Source: Desulfatibacillum sp. (GTDB lineage: Bacteria > Desulfobacterota > Desulfobacteria > Desulfobacterales > SpSt-501). From it: a stretch of 64,000 bases of DNA. Below the pieces are notes generated by a model. The model was not told the origin of the DNA. It ran no database searches and was given only the letters and a program-made list of their open reading frames with translations. Both the position numbers and the translations under genes were made by a program. The stretch spans positions 1-64,000 of the forward strand of contig DYEU01000012.1 of assembly GCA_020725555.1 (NCBI GenBank). The letters are read 5' to 3'. Shown piece after piece: positions 38,788-48,271 of the stretch (positions are counted from its first letter, which is position 1; each line of letters begins with the position of its first letter).

Positions 38788-40285
38788 ACCGGCCCACGAC
38801 CTCACGATCCTCGTCGCCGACGACGAGGCGGACATCCGCGCCGGCGCGGAGCGCATCCTCGGCCGCGCCGGCTTTCGCGTCTTCCAGGCCGCCCGCGGCG
38901 ACGAGGCCCTGGAGCTGGTGGAGGCCCTGCGGCCCGACCTCGTCCTGCTCGACCTCAAGATGCCCGGCCGCGACGGCATGGAGGTCCTGCAGCACATCCG
39001 CGAGCGCCACCCCGGCATCCTCGTCGTCATCATCACCGGCTACGCCACCGTCGAGGCGGCGATCGAGGCCATGAAGCGGGGGGCCTACGACTTCATCCCC
39101 AAGCCCTTCGAGCCCGACCAGCTGCGCCTCGTGGTCAGGCGCACGGCGGAGAAGATCCGGCTGGCGCGCGAGGCGGAGAAGCTCGAGCAGGAGCGCCGCC
39201 GGACGCTCGCCGACCTCGACGCCGAGAAGAGCCGCGTGCGCACGATCATCGAGTCGCTCCCCGACGGGGTCCTGGTCACGAACACCGCCGGCCGGGTCGT
39301 CCTGATCAACCCCGCCTGCCGCCGGCTGCTCCAGCTCGGCGAGGAGGCCAAGCCCGGCGGCCCGGTCACCGACTTTCTCCCCGACGAGGCCTGCTGCCGG
39401 ACGATCCTCGAGCTCTCCCGCGGGGCGATCGTCGATTTCGAAGACCTGCCGGAACTCGAGTTCGCGCTGCCCGACGGGAAATACGTCCGGGTGCGGGCGC
39501 GGCCGATCCGTGGGGAGCGCAACGAGTGCCTCGGGGCCGTGGTCAACCTCGTGGACATCACCACCCTCAAGATCGTCGACCGGCTCAAATCCGAGTTCGT
39601 CTCCAAGGTCTCCCACGAGCTGCGCTCGCCGCTCTCCACGATCCACGAGCAGCTCGCCACGGTGATCGGGGACCTGGTCGACCGCGCCTCCCCGCAGGAC
39701 CAGCACATCCTCGCCCGCGCCAAGGAGAAGACGCGCGGGCTCATCTCGCTCATCAACGACCTGCTCGATCTCTCGCGGATCGACGAGGGGCTCATCTGCC
39801 GCGAACCCCGCCCCGTGGTCCTCGAGGAGCTCCTGCGCGGCGTGGTCGATTTCCTCCGGCCCAAGGCCGAGGCCAAGCGCCAGGAACTCTGGCTGCGGCT
39901 GCCCGCGGAGCCGCTGCCGGAGATCCACGCCGACCCGATCGCTCTCGAGAGCATCTTCGGCAACCTGATCGTGAACGCCATCACCTACACGCCCGAGGGC
40001 GGTCGCGTCGAGGTCGTCGCCGAGCCGGCGGGGAGGAACCTCCGGGTCGCCGTGATCGACAACGGCATCGGGATCCCCGAGCAGCACCTCAGCCGCATCT
40101 TCGAGCGCTTCTACCGGGTGAAGGACGAGGCCACCCGCCACATCACCGGCACCGGGCTCGGGCTGCCGATCGTCAAGGGGCTGCTCGACGCGCTGGGCGG
40201 CATGATCGAGGTGCAGAGCACGCCCGGCGAAGGCTCGGTCTTCACCGTGCTGTTGCCCACCTCCCGCCCCGCGCCGGCCGCCTGA
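38762..40285 (+). CDS. Hybrid signalling protein: receiver-PAS-histidine kinase
   Basis: A 507-residue protein with an N-terminal receiver (ILVADDEADIR, phospho-Asp in LVLLDLKMPGRDG, GYATVEAAIEAMKRGAYDFIPKPF). It continues with a coiled linker, a PAS domain (VRTIIESLPDGVLVTNTAGRVVLINPA), HisKA with His285 in FVSKVSHELRSPLS, and HATPase_c (NLIVNAITYTPEGG, DNGIGIPEQ, GTGLGLPIVKGL). The first 26 nt overlap the upstream kinase gene, so phosphotransfer from that kinase to this receiver is likely. The output is another kinase, so this may be a relay. Confidence 0.9.
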   Translation: MAETPAVNEPAHDLTILVADDEADIRAGAERILGRAGFRVFQAARGDEALELVEALRPDLVLLDLKMPGRDGMEVLQHIRERHPGILVVIITGYATVEAAIEAMKRGAYDFIPKPFEPDQLRLVVRRTAEKIRLAREAEKLEQERRRTLADLDAEKSRVRTIIESLPDGVLVTNTAGRVVLINPACRRLLQLGEEAKPGGPVTDFLPDEACCRTILELSRGAIVDFEDLPELEFALPDGKYVRVRARPIRGERNECLGAVVNLVDITTLKIVDRLKSEFVSKVSHELRSPLSTIHEQLATVIGDLVDRASPQDQHILARAKEKTRGLISLINDLLDLSRIDEGLICREPRPVVLEELLRGVVDFLRPKAEAKRQELWLRLPAEPLPEIHADPIALESIFGNLIVNAITYTPEGGRVEVVAEPAGRNLRVAVIDNGIGIPEQHLSRIFERFYRVKDEATRHITGTGLGLPIVKGLLDALGGMIEVQSTPGEGSVFTVLLPTSRPAPAA

Positions 40286-40295
40286 CGGGGGTGTC

Positions 40296-41138
40296 TCACG
40301 CCGGGACCGCGGGGGGGCAGGCCCCCGGCGGGGCGAGCGCCTCCAGGAACTCCTCCGGCGGGACGAGCAGACCCGTCCACAGGTGGAGCGAGCGCCGCGC
40401 CTGGAAGGCGAGCGGCAGCAGCCCGTCCAGGAAGGGGATGCCCTCCGCCTCCGCCTTGTCCCGCCAGAAATTGCGCCGCCGCCCGTAATTCAGGTCGAGC
40501 AGGAGCCGGCAGGCCCCCAGGTCGAGCCCCTGCACCAGGTTGCAGAGCTCGGCGGATTCCTCCGGGCTCGAGGCCGAGGTCGCGTTCACGACGATCTCCG
40601 CCGGCAGGCGGACGTTGCGGAGCATGTCGAGGGGAACGGCGCGGCCGCCGAAGCGCGCGGCGATCTCCCGGGCCCGCTCGAGGCGCCGGCCGGCCACCCA
40701 GACCTCGCGGGCCCGCAGCCAGGTCAGGATGAAGGCCGCCGTGCGGGCGGCCCCGCCGGTGCCGAAGACGAGCGCGGTGCGGCCCTCGACCTCGCAGCCC
40801 GCGGCGCCCAGGGCGTCCATGATCCCGATGGCGTTCGTGTTGTAGCCCTTCAGGCGGCGGCCGTCGCGGACCAGGGTGTTGATCGCCCCGATCACGCGCG
40901 CCCCCTCGGAGAGGTCGTCGAGGTGGGCGATCACCGCCTCCTTGAACGGGGCGGTCACGTTGGCCCCGGCGATGTGGAGCGCCCGCAGCCCCTGGAGCGC
41001 GCAGCCGAGATCGGCGGGCTCCACGGCAAAGGGGACGTAGACGGCGTGGATGCCCTGGCGCCGCAGCACGGCCGAAAACATGGCGGGCGAGCGGGACTGG
41101 TAGACCCTCTGGTCGCTCAGGATGCAGTAGACTTTCAT
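40296..41138 (-). CDS. aroE: Shikimate dehydrogenase-like protein lacking the catalytic Asp
   Basis: A 280-residue NADP-binding protein of the AroE fold. The substrate domain has SRSPAMFSAVLRRQGIHAVYVPF and GANVTAPFKEAVI with catalytic Lys66; the NADP site is ALVFGTGGAARTAAFILTWL, and AEIVVNATS is present. The partner catalytic residue is changed: KGYNTN has Asn102 where shikimate dehydrogenases have Asp (GxNTD). It follows the receiver gene by 93 nt at the end of the minus-strand Hdr/Met block, not with other aromatic-pathway genes. It could be a paralogue with another role rather than the biosynthetic enzyme. Confidence 0.82.
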   Translation of the reverse strand: MKVYCILSDQRVYQSRSPAMFSAVLRRQGIHAVYVPFAVEPADLGCALQGLRALHIAGANVTAPFKEAVIAHLDDLSEGARVIGAINTLVRDGRRLKGYNTNAIGIMDALGAAGCEVEGRTALVFGTGGAARTAAFILTWLRAREVWVAGRRLERAREIAARFGGRAVPLDMLRNVRLPAEIVVNATSASSPEESAELCNLVQGLDLGACRLLLDLNYGRRRNFWRDKAEAEGIPFLDGLLPLAFQARRSLHLWTGLLVPPEEFLEALAPPGACPPAVPA

Positions 41139-41231
41139 GGTCCGTGCCCGAGCCCGAGGGAGGGGGAGGGGGCCCGCCGGAGGCGCTCGCGGCGGGTCCC
41201 CGGGGGCGGCCGGCGGTTTCGGGCCCGCCGC

Positions 41232-41624
41232 TCAGTCCAGGGAGAGCAGCCGCTTCAGGCTCCGGGTGATGTCCTGGGCCGAGGCCGGCTTGGCGATGTA
41301 GTCGTCGGCCTCCGTCGCCATGCCGTCCGCGTGGCTGTAGCGCGTCGAGGTGACGTGCGAGGCGACCGCGGTCAGCAACACGACCGGGATGGTGCACAGC
41401 CGGGGGTCGCGCTTGAGCTCGCGGCAGACGGCGTAGCCGTCCTTCTCGGGCATCATCACGTCGAGCACGATGGCGTCGGGCGGGTCCCGGCGCACCTTCT
41501 CGAGGCACTCGACCCCGTTGTAAGCCAAGTCCACCCGGAAGCCTTCCTTTTCGAGATTGCCCTGCACCAGGGCGGCGAAGTCCACCTCGTCGTCGACCAC
41601 CAGGATCTTTCGGGGTTCGCTCAT
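41232..41624 (-). CDS. Single-domain response regulator (receiver only)
   Basis: A 130-residue CheY-like receiver with no output domain: KILVVDDEVDFAALVQ (acidic pocket), phospho-Asp in AIVLDVMMPEKDG, Thr in VVLLTAVAS, and Lys in DDYIAKPAS. It lies 49 nt downstream of metF and may be co-transcribed with the first HdrA module. Partners could be any of the nearby kinases. Confidence 0.9.
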   Translation of the reverse strand: MSEPRKILVVDDEVDFAALVQGNLEKEGFRVDLAYNGVECLEKVRRDPPDAIVLDVMMPEKDGYAVCRELKRDPRLCTIPVVLLTAVASHVTSTRYSHADGMATEADDYIAKPASAQDITRSLKRLLSLD

Positions 41625-41673
41625 GGGGCACCTCCTCACGGGGAACCGATCCCGTGCGGGACCGGGGAAACGT

Positions 41674-42606
41674 TCACGCGACGGCCGGCCGGGGGGCGAG
41701 CCCCGCCCGCTCCACGATCTCCGGGACCCGCTCCTCCCACTCGATCGCCATGATGTGGAAGCCGGCGACCCCCGGCACCTCCTTCAGGCGCTGGAGGGTC
41801 TCGATGCAGATGGCGATCCCCTCCTCGGCCTGGCGATCCTTGGGCACCCCGGCCATGCGCTTGACCACCTCTTCGGGGACGTCCATCCCCGGGACCTTGT
41901 TCTTCATGTAGCGCGCCATCCCCGCCGACTTGAGCGGGGTCACCCCGGCGAGGATGAAGGCCTTCTCGTGCAGGCCGCGGTCGCGCACGCCCTGCATCCA
42001 GCGCTCGAAGCGCTCCACGTTGTAGATGCACTGGGTCTGGATGAACTCGGCCCCGGCCGCGATCTTCTTCGCCAGCCGCGGGACCCGGATCTCGAAGGGG
42101 TCGGCGAAGGGGTTCGCGGCCGCGCCGACGAACATCGCCGGCGGCCGCTCGATCGGGTCCCCGCCGAGGAAACGGCCCTCGTCGCGCATGCGGCGCACGG
42201 TCTGCAACAGCTGCATCGAGTCGAGGTCGAAGACGTTCTGCCCCTGGGCGTGGTCGCCGAAGCGCTGGTGGTCGCCCGAGAGGCAGAGGATGTTGTGGAT
42301 GTCGAAGGAGGCCGCCCCCAGGATGTCGCTCTGGAGCGCGATGCGGTTGCGGTCGCGCACGACCATCTGCAGCACGGGCTCGAGGCCCATGAGCTTGAGC
42401 CGGATGCAGGCGGCGAGGCTGCACAGGCGGCAGACCGAGGTCTGGTTGTCGGTGACGTTGATCGCGTCCACGTGGCGCCGGATCGCCTCCGCCTTGGCGG
42501 CGAGGTGGCCGATGTCGCTGCCCCGCGGGGGGCCGCACTCCGAGGTGACGGCGAGGTGCCCGGCGCGCAGGATCTTCTCCAGTCGGCTCGGCGTCTTCGC
42601 GTTCAT
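41674..42606 (-). CDS. metF: Methylenetetrahydrofolate reductase, MetF family (module 1)
   Basis: A 310-residue TIM-barrel flavoprotein that reduces methylene- to methyl-tetrahydrofolate. Family features: VTSECGPPRGSDI (substrate-side Glu), DAINVTDNQTSV, QMVVRDRNRIALQSDILGA, NILCLSGDHQRFGDH (FAD loop), FIGAAANPF-like FVGAAANPFADP, and GAEFIQTQCIYN. It overlaps the upstream metV by 4 nt, the same arrangement as MetVF in acetogens, where MetF works with zinc/Fe-S protein MetV. Electrons would come from the HdrA-MvhD proteins of the same operon. It is one of three MetF-type genes in the window. Confidence 0.92.
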   Translation of the reverse strand: MNAKTPSRLEKILRAGHLAVTSECGPPRGSDIGHLAAKAEAIRRHVDAINVTDNQTSVCRLCSLAACIRLKLMGLEPVLQMVVRDRNRIALQSDILGAASFDIHNILCLSGDHQRFGDHAQGQNVFDLDSMQLLQTVRRMRDEGRFLGGDPIERPPAMFVGAAANPFADPFEIRVPRLAKKIAAGAEFIQTQCIYNVERFERWMQGVRDRGLHEKAFILAGVTPLKSAGMARYMKNKVPGMDVPEEVVKRMAGVPKDRQAEEGIAICIETLQRLKEVPGVAGFHIMAIEWEERVPEIVERAGLAPRPAVA

Positions 42607-43271
42607 GAGCGCACATCCTCCCGGACCACCTTGCGGGGGCCGCCCGCGCGGTCCTTCGACCAGTCCTTGACCGGGATCAGGGTCTCGTAGTCCGCAAGCC
42701 GCCCCAGGGCCTTCAGGCGGTCGATGATCCGCTGCCAGGCGCACTCCACGTCGGGCCCGATCTCGCACTTGCCGGCCGTCGAGCCGCCGCAGGGCCCGTT
42801 GAAGAGGCGCTTGGCGCAGCGGGCGACCGGGCAGACCGCCCCGGTGAGCGCGAGCAGGCACTGGCCGCAGCCCTGGCAGCGCTCGGCCCAGACCCCGCGC
42901 TCGAGGGCCGCCCCCATGAAGCAGGTGTTCACGCCGGGGTAGACCGCCTTCGAGGGGTAGCGCTCGGCGGTGAACTGGATGCCCACCCCGCAGGCGAGGG
43001 AGACGACCGCGTCGTAGGCGTCGATGGAGTCCCGGAGCTCGTCCAGGTATTCCGGGTCGCACTGGCGCTCGAGGGTGCGCTCGCCCACGTTCACCTCGCG
43101 CCCCTGCTGCGCGAACACCATGCGCAGCGCCGAGGCGAGCAGGCCGACTTCCTTCTTCCCCCCGGCCTCGCAGACGGTGACGCACTCGTTGCAGCCCAGC
43201 ACCAGCACGCTGCGCACGCCCTCGAGCCAGGGGAGGATCTCCTCGATCGGTTTGCGTTCGGCGACGATCAT
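42603..43271 (-). CDS. metV: MetV-like protein (methylene-THF reductase C-terminal domain, Fe-S/Zn)
   Basis: A 222-residue cysteine-rich protein. Conserved Cys clusters: VLGCNECVTVCEAGG, TLERQC, SLACGVGIQF, NTCFMGA, and the ferredoxin-like CQGCGQCLLALTGAVCPVARCAKRLFNGPCGG. MetV binds MetF in acetogens and forms the electron entry of methylene-THF reductase. It overlaps mvhD upstream and metF downstream by 4 nt each. Its paralogue is at 56116-56793. Confidence 0.9.
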   Translation of the reverse strand: MIVAERKPIEEILPWLEGVRSVLVLGCNECVTVCEAGGKKEVGLLASALRMVFAQQGREVNVGERTLERQCDPEYLDELRDSIDAYDAVVSLACGVGIQFTAERYPSKAVYPGVNTCFMGAALERGVWAERCQGCGQCLLALTGAVCPVARCAKRLFNGPCGGSTAGKCEIGPDVECAWQRIIDRLKALGRLADYETLIPVKDWSKDRAGGPRKVVREDVRS

Positions 43272-43753
43272 GGTCGGATGGCCTCCTGGGGTGGCGGGTT
43301 CGGGGCCCCCGCGCGGGCGGGGGCGGGCTCCGGCCGGCGGCGGCGGCCGACGGGGTTGGGGCCGGCCGCAAGGACCGCCTCGTGGAACTCGCGCGCCGCG
43401 CGCACGAAGAGGGGGGCGTCGCTCGAGGAGAGGTTCACCATCCGCACCCGCCCCCCCCCGACCCCGATCCGCTCGAGGAGGGCTCCGACCTCCCCGACGC
43501 GCTTGCGGGCGCGGAAGTTTCCGCTCTGGTAGTGGCAGTCCCCCTCGCGGCAGCCCACCACGAGGACCCCGTCGGCGCCCCGCTCGAAGCAGCGCAGGAG
43601 ATGGAGCGCGTCCACCTTGCCCGTGCAGGGGACGCGGATGATCTTGACCGACTCCGGGTACCCCAGGCGCATCGAACCTGCCAGGTCCGCGGCGGTGTAG
43701 CCTCAGTAGTTGCAGCAGAAGGCCACGATCACCGGCTCGAAGGGTGCGGTCAT
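43268..43753 (-). CDS. mvhD: MvhD-like hydrogenase/heterodisulfide reductase iron-sulfur subunit, selenoprotein (module 1)
   Basis: A 161-residue [2Fe-2S] electron-transfer subunit that hands electrons to or from HdrA. The reading MTAPFEPVIVAFCCNY is followed by an in-frame TGA (43703-43705) and continues without break as GYTAADLAGSMRLGYPESVKIIRVPCTGKVD. In the family this position is the Cys of FCCNYC, so TGA is read as selenocysteine 17. Other ligands sit in VPCTGKVD and VVGCREGDCHYQSGN. GGAGG lies upstream of the chosen ATG, 14 nt after hdrA. A plain ORF search would start it at the internal Met at 43672 and lose the cluster ligands. Confidence 0.92.
43673..43705 (-). promoter_or_regulatory. 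Selenocysteine UGA (Sec17) and candidate SECIS hairpin in mvhD, module 1
   Basis: The UGA occupies 43705-43703. Thirteen bases on, CGGACCU pairs with AGGUUCG (seven pairs, one G-U) around a GGC loop, at 43689-43673, the distance expected of a bacterial SECIS element. Confidence 0.7.
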
Positions 43754-43767
43754 CGGGGTTCCTCCCT

Positions 43768-46700
43768 TCATCCCAGGGCGTCCATCAGGGCGTCCACCTT
43801 GGCGAGGAGCTGCTCGTCCTCGTACCAGTTCAACTCGATCGCCTTCGCCGGGCACTCGGCGGCGCAGATCCCGCAGCCGTGGCAGAGCGCCTCGTCGATC
43901 TCGCTCGCCCCCTCGGCGTTGATCCGCGGCACCCCGTAGGGGCAGGCGCGCACGCAGACGAGGCAGGCCGCGCAGCGCTCGGCGTCCACCCGCGCCGTGA
44001 CCGCGGAGAGGGTGAGCTCCTTCTGCGCCAGGAAGGTGACGGCGCGCGAGGCCGCGGCCTGCCCCTGGGCGATCGCCTCGGTCATGAGCTGCGGGCTGTG
44101 GGCGGTGCCGCAGATGAAGAGGCCCTCGGTCGGGAGCTCCACCGGCCGGAGCTTCACGTGGGCCTCCTGGAGGTGGCCCTCGGGGGTCCGGCCGAACTTG
44201 ACGATCGAGGCGAGCTCCTCGGTGTCGCTGGGGGTCATCCCGGCGGAGAGGACGACGGCGTCGGCCTCGACCTCGACCTCGCGGTCGAGGATCGGGTCCC
44301 GGAAGCGTACGGCGAGCGCCTCCCCGCGCTCCTCGACCGCGGGGGGGCGCTCGGGCTCGAAGCGGGTGAAGATCACCCCCAGGCTGCGCGCCTCGCGGTA
44401 GGCCTCCTCGAGCAGGCCGTAGGTGCGGATGTCGCGGTGGAGGACCCACACCCGGCAGTCGGGGTCGCGCCGCTTGAGGGCGATCGCGTGCTTGACGGCG
44501 GCCTGGCAGCAGACCCGCGAGCAGTTCGGGTTCTTCTCGTTGCGGGAGCCGACGCACTGGATCATGACGACGCTCGCCCAGGGCCCGGCCGACCCCCCGT
44601 GCAGGCGCTCGCCCAGCTCGAGCTGGGTCATCACCCGCGGGTGTTTGCCGTAGAGAGGCTCCTCGGGCCGGGTCTCGACGGCGCCGGTGGCGAGCACGAG
44701 GACCCCGTGCTCGATCTTGCGCTCGTAGAGGGCGGGGCCGACGAGGAGCTCGGTGGTGAAGTTGCCCTTGAACCCGCCGAAGCCGACGACGAGGGCGCGC
44801 GTCAGGACCTGGATGCGCGGGTGGCCCTGCACGCGCGCGATGAGCTCGGCGAGGTAGGCCTGCACCTCCCAGCCCTCGATCGTCGTGTGCAGGCGGCGCG
44901 CGAGCCCCCCCAGCGCCTCCTCCTTTTCCACGACCACGACCTCGTAGCCCTGCTCGGCGATCGTGAGCGCGGCGTTCAGCCCGGCGACCCCCCCGCCGAC
45001 GACGAGGGCCCGCGGGTGGACCGCAATCCGCTTTTCCCGCAGCGGACGCAGCGTCGCCGCGCGCGCGACGGCCATGGCCACGAGCTCCCGGGCCTTCGCG
45101 GTCGCCCGCTCGGGGGCCTGGGCGTGCACCCAGGAGTCCTGGTTGCGGATGTTCGCCATCTCGAGGAGGTACTTGTTCAGGCCGACGGCGACGAGGCTCT
45201 CCTGGAAGATCGGCTCGTGGGTCTTGGGCGAGCAGGCGGCGACGACGATGCGGTTGAGGCGGTGCTCGGCGATCGCCTTCTTCATTTGCTCCTGAGCGTC
45301 CTGGCTGCAGGTGAAGAGGTTGCGGCCGGTGTAGACGACCCCGGGCAGCCCGGCGGCGAAGGCGGCGAGCGCCTCCACGTCCACGACCCCGGCGATGTTC
45401 ACCCCGCAGTGGCAGACGAAGACCCCGATGCGCGGCTCGCCGGCGATCTCGCCCTCGGGCGGGGGCGCCGCCTCCGGCGTGAGCCGGAAGCGCGCCGGGG
45501 CGAGCAGCGCCCCGGCCAGCCCGGCGGCCGCGCTCGCCTCGGCGACCGAGGAGGGGATGTCCTTGGGCCCGCGGAAGACGCCGCAGGCGAAGACCCCCGG
45601 CCGCGAGGTCGCAACCGGCGCAAAGGGCGGGGCGACGGCGAAGCGGTAGCGGTCGGTGTCGATCCCGGCGCGGCGCGCGAGCTCGGCCGTTGCGGCCTCG
45701 ACCTGGAGGCCGACCGAGAGGACGACGAGATCGAAGGTCTCCGCGGCCGCGCGGCCCGATTCGTCCACCCAGCGCAGGCGGAGCGCGCGCTCGGGGCCGA
45801 CCTCCTCGATCGAGTGCACCCGGGCGGGGATGAAGCGCACGCCGGCCTGGTCGCGCGCCCGGTTCAGGTACTTCTCGTAGTCCTTCCCGAAGCAGCGCAG
45901 GTCCATGTAGAAGACCGCGCAGTCGAGCCCGCCGTGGGCGTGCTCCTTGGCGATCATCGCGTCCTTGATCGCGTACATGCAGCAGACCGAGGAGCAGTAG
46001 CCGTTCCCCGAGCGGTTGATGTCGCGCGAGCCCACGCACTGCAGCCAGGCGATGCGCCGCGGCTCGCGGCCGTCGGAGGGGCGCAGGAGCTTGCCCTGGG
46101 TCGGCCCCGAGGCGGAGAGGAGGCGCTCGAACTCGAGGCTCGTCAGCACGTTCGGCGAGCGGCCGTAGAGGAAGACGTCGGCGAAGGGCGCGGGGTCGAA
46201 GGGCCGGCTGCCGGGGGCGAGGATGACCGCGCCCACGGCGAGCCGCCGCTCCCGCGGCCGCTCCTCGTGCCGCACGGCCTCCGCGAGGCAGGCCCGGACG
46301 CACTGGAAACACTCGCAGCAGTAGCCGCAGTTGAGGCATCGCGAGGCCTCGGTGCGGCCCTCGGCCTCCTCGAAGCCGAGCTCGACTTCCTGGAAATTGC
46401 CGCGGCGCGCCGCGACCGGAAGCTCGCGCATGCGCGCCCGCGGCCGGCGCGGCTCCGCGGCCGGAACCGGCCGGTGGCGCATCTCCCCCGGTGCGGCGGG
46501 TTCGCGGCCGGCGGCGAGGTCGCGGCCGTCGAGGAAGCGCACGATCGACTCGGCGGCCTCCTTCCCGGCCGCCACCGCGCCGATCGCCACCCAGGGGCCG
46601 GTCACGAGGTCGCCCCCGGCGAAGACGCCCGGGATGCCGGTCGCGCCGGTCACGGGATCGGCCTCGACGGTCCCCCAGCGCGAGATCGAAAGGCCGGGGA

Positions 46701-48222
46701 TGCGCTCGAGGGCCCCGAGGTCGGGCCGCTGGCCGATCGCGGCGATGACCTGGTCGCCGTCGATCTCGAATTCGCTGCCCGGCACGGGGACCGGCCGCCG
46801 GCGGCCCGAGGAGTCCGGCTCCGTCAGGTGCATGCGGATGCAGCGCACCCCGCGCACCCGGCCCTCCTCGAGGAGGATCTCCTGCGGGGCGGCGAGGTAG
46901 ACGATCGCCGCGCCCTCTTCCTCCGCGGCGCGGATCTCCTCCTCCCAGGCGGGCATCTCGGCCCGCGTGCGGCGGTAGAGGATCGTCACCCGGGGGGCCC
47001 CCAGCCGCAGCGCCGAGCGGGCGACGTCGATGGCGACGTTTCCCCCGCCCACGATCAGGACGTGGCGGCCGACCGCGGCCCGGCCGGTGAGGTTCACCTC
47101 GCGCAGGAAGTCGACCCCCTGCCGCACGCCCAGGCCGCGCTCGCCCGGGATGCCGAGCTCGATGCCGCGGTGGGCGCCCAGGGCGAGGTAGACGGCGCGG
47201 AAGCCCTGGCCGAAGAGATCCTCGAGGCCGAAGTCGACCCCGAGGGCGACGCCCGTGCGGATCTCGACCCCCAGCCGGGTGACGACCTCGATCTCGCGGT
47301 CGAGCACCGCGCGCGGCAGCCGGTGGGCGGGGATCCCGCTGCGCAGCATGCCGCCGGGCTGCGGGAGGGCCTCGAAGATCACCGCGCGCACGCCGCGGCG
47401 GGCGAGGTGGTAGGCGCAGGAGAGGCCGGCCGGGCCGGAGCCGACGATCGCCACCGCCTCGGGGCGGGGCGGGGCGCAGGGGACGGGGATCTCCCGCGGG
47501 TCGGCGAGGTCGGCCGCCAGGCGCTTGAGGTCGCGGATGGCGACGGGCTCGTCCTTCTCGGCGCGGCGGCAGGCGGTTTCGCAGCCGTGGGGGCAGATGC
47601 GGCCGAGGACCCCGGGCAGGGGGAGGTCCTCGAGGATGATGGCGAGCGCCTCGCGGTATTTGCCCTCCTTGACCATCTGGACGTAGCCCTGCACGTTCAG
47701 CCCCGCCGGGCAGGCCGTCCGGCAGGGGGCGGGGTCGGCCTTCTCGATGGCGAAGGCGCCGGGGATCGCCTGGGCGTAGAGCTTGTAGGCCGCGCGGCGC
47801 TGCGAGAGCCCCTCGTCATACTCGTTGGGCAGGGAAACGGGGCAGACCCGGGCGCACTCCCCGCAGCTCGTGCACCGGGCCGGGTCGATGTGGCGCGGCC
47901 GCTCGCGCAGAACGGCGGTGAAGGCCCCGGGCGAGCCCTCGAGCGCGAGCAGCTCGGCGTGGGTGAGAATCTCGATGTTGCGATGCCGGCCGACCTCGAC
48001 CAGTTTCGGCGAGACGATTCACATCGCGCAGTCGTTGGTCGGGAAGGTCTTGTCCAGCCGGGCCATCAGCCCGCCGATGGCCGAGGACTGCTCCGCGAGG
48101 TGCACGCGGAAGCCGGACTGGGCGAGATCGAGCGCGGCCTGCATGCCGGCGATGCCGCCGCCCACCACGAGAACGGCCCCCACGGGGCCGGGATCCGAGG
48201 GCCGTTGCGGATCGGTTGCCAT
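43768..48222 (-). CDS. hdrA: HdrA-like electron-bifurcating flavoprotein fused with NfnB/GltD-like module, selenoprotein (module 1)
   Basis: A 1484-residue cytoplasmic flavo-iron-sulfur protein. Order: FAD motif [27 protein letters not shown] followed by in-frame TGA (Sec68) and [12 protein letters not shown]; ferredoxin [12 protein letters not shown] (from residue 117); a GltD/NfnB-type module ([60 protein letters not shown]). It continues through HdrA core [20 protein letters not shown]; a second HdrA half ([47 protein letters not shown]); and terminal ferredoxins [12 protein letters not shown] and [12 protein letters not shown]. It lies between a MetF-like gene (49 nt) and mvhD (14 nt). 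It likely couples NAD(P)H, ferredoxin and MetVF. Ordinary ORF calling cuts it into fragments. Confidence 0.93.
47993..48021 (-). promoter_or_regulatory. Selenocysteine UGA (Sec68) and candidate SECIS hairpin in hdrA, module 1
   Basis: The UGA is 48021-48019. GUCUCG (48015-48010) pairs with CGAGGU (47998-47993), enclosing an 11-nt loop ending in CUGGU. The same fold forms at the equivalent place in the second hdrA. Confidence 0.7.
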
Positions 48223-48271
48223 GGGTTCATCCCCTCTTGTCGGGTTTCGCCGCCGCCGCGGGCGGCCGCGT

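Noticed and set aside
43703-48222. hdrA and mvhD as pseudogenes with nonsense mutations
   Set aside because: The UGA falls at the same redox position in two diverged copies of each gene, all other sequence is intact, and hairpins follow each UGA.
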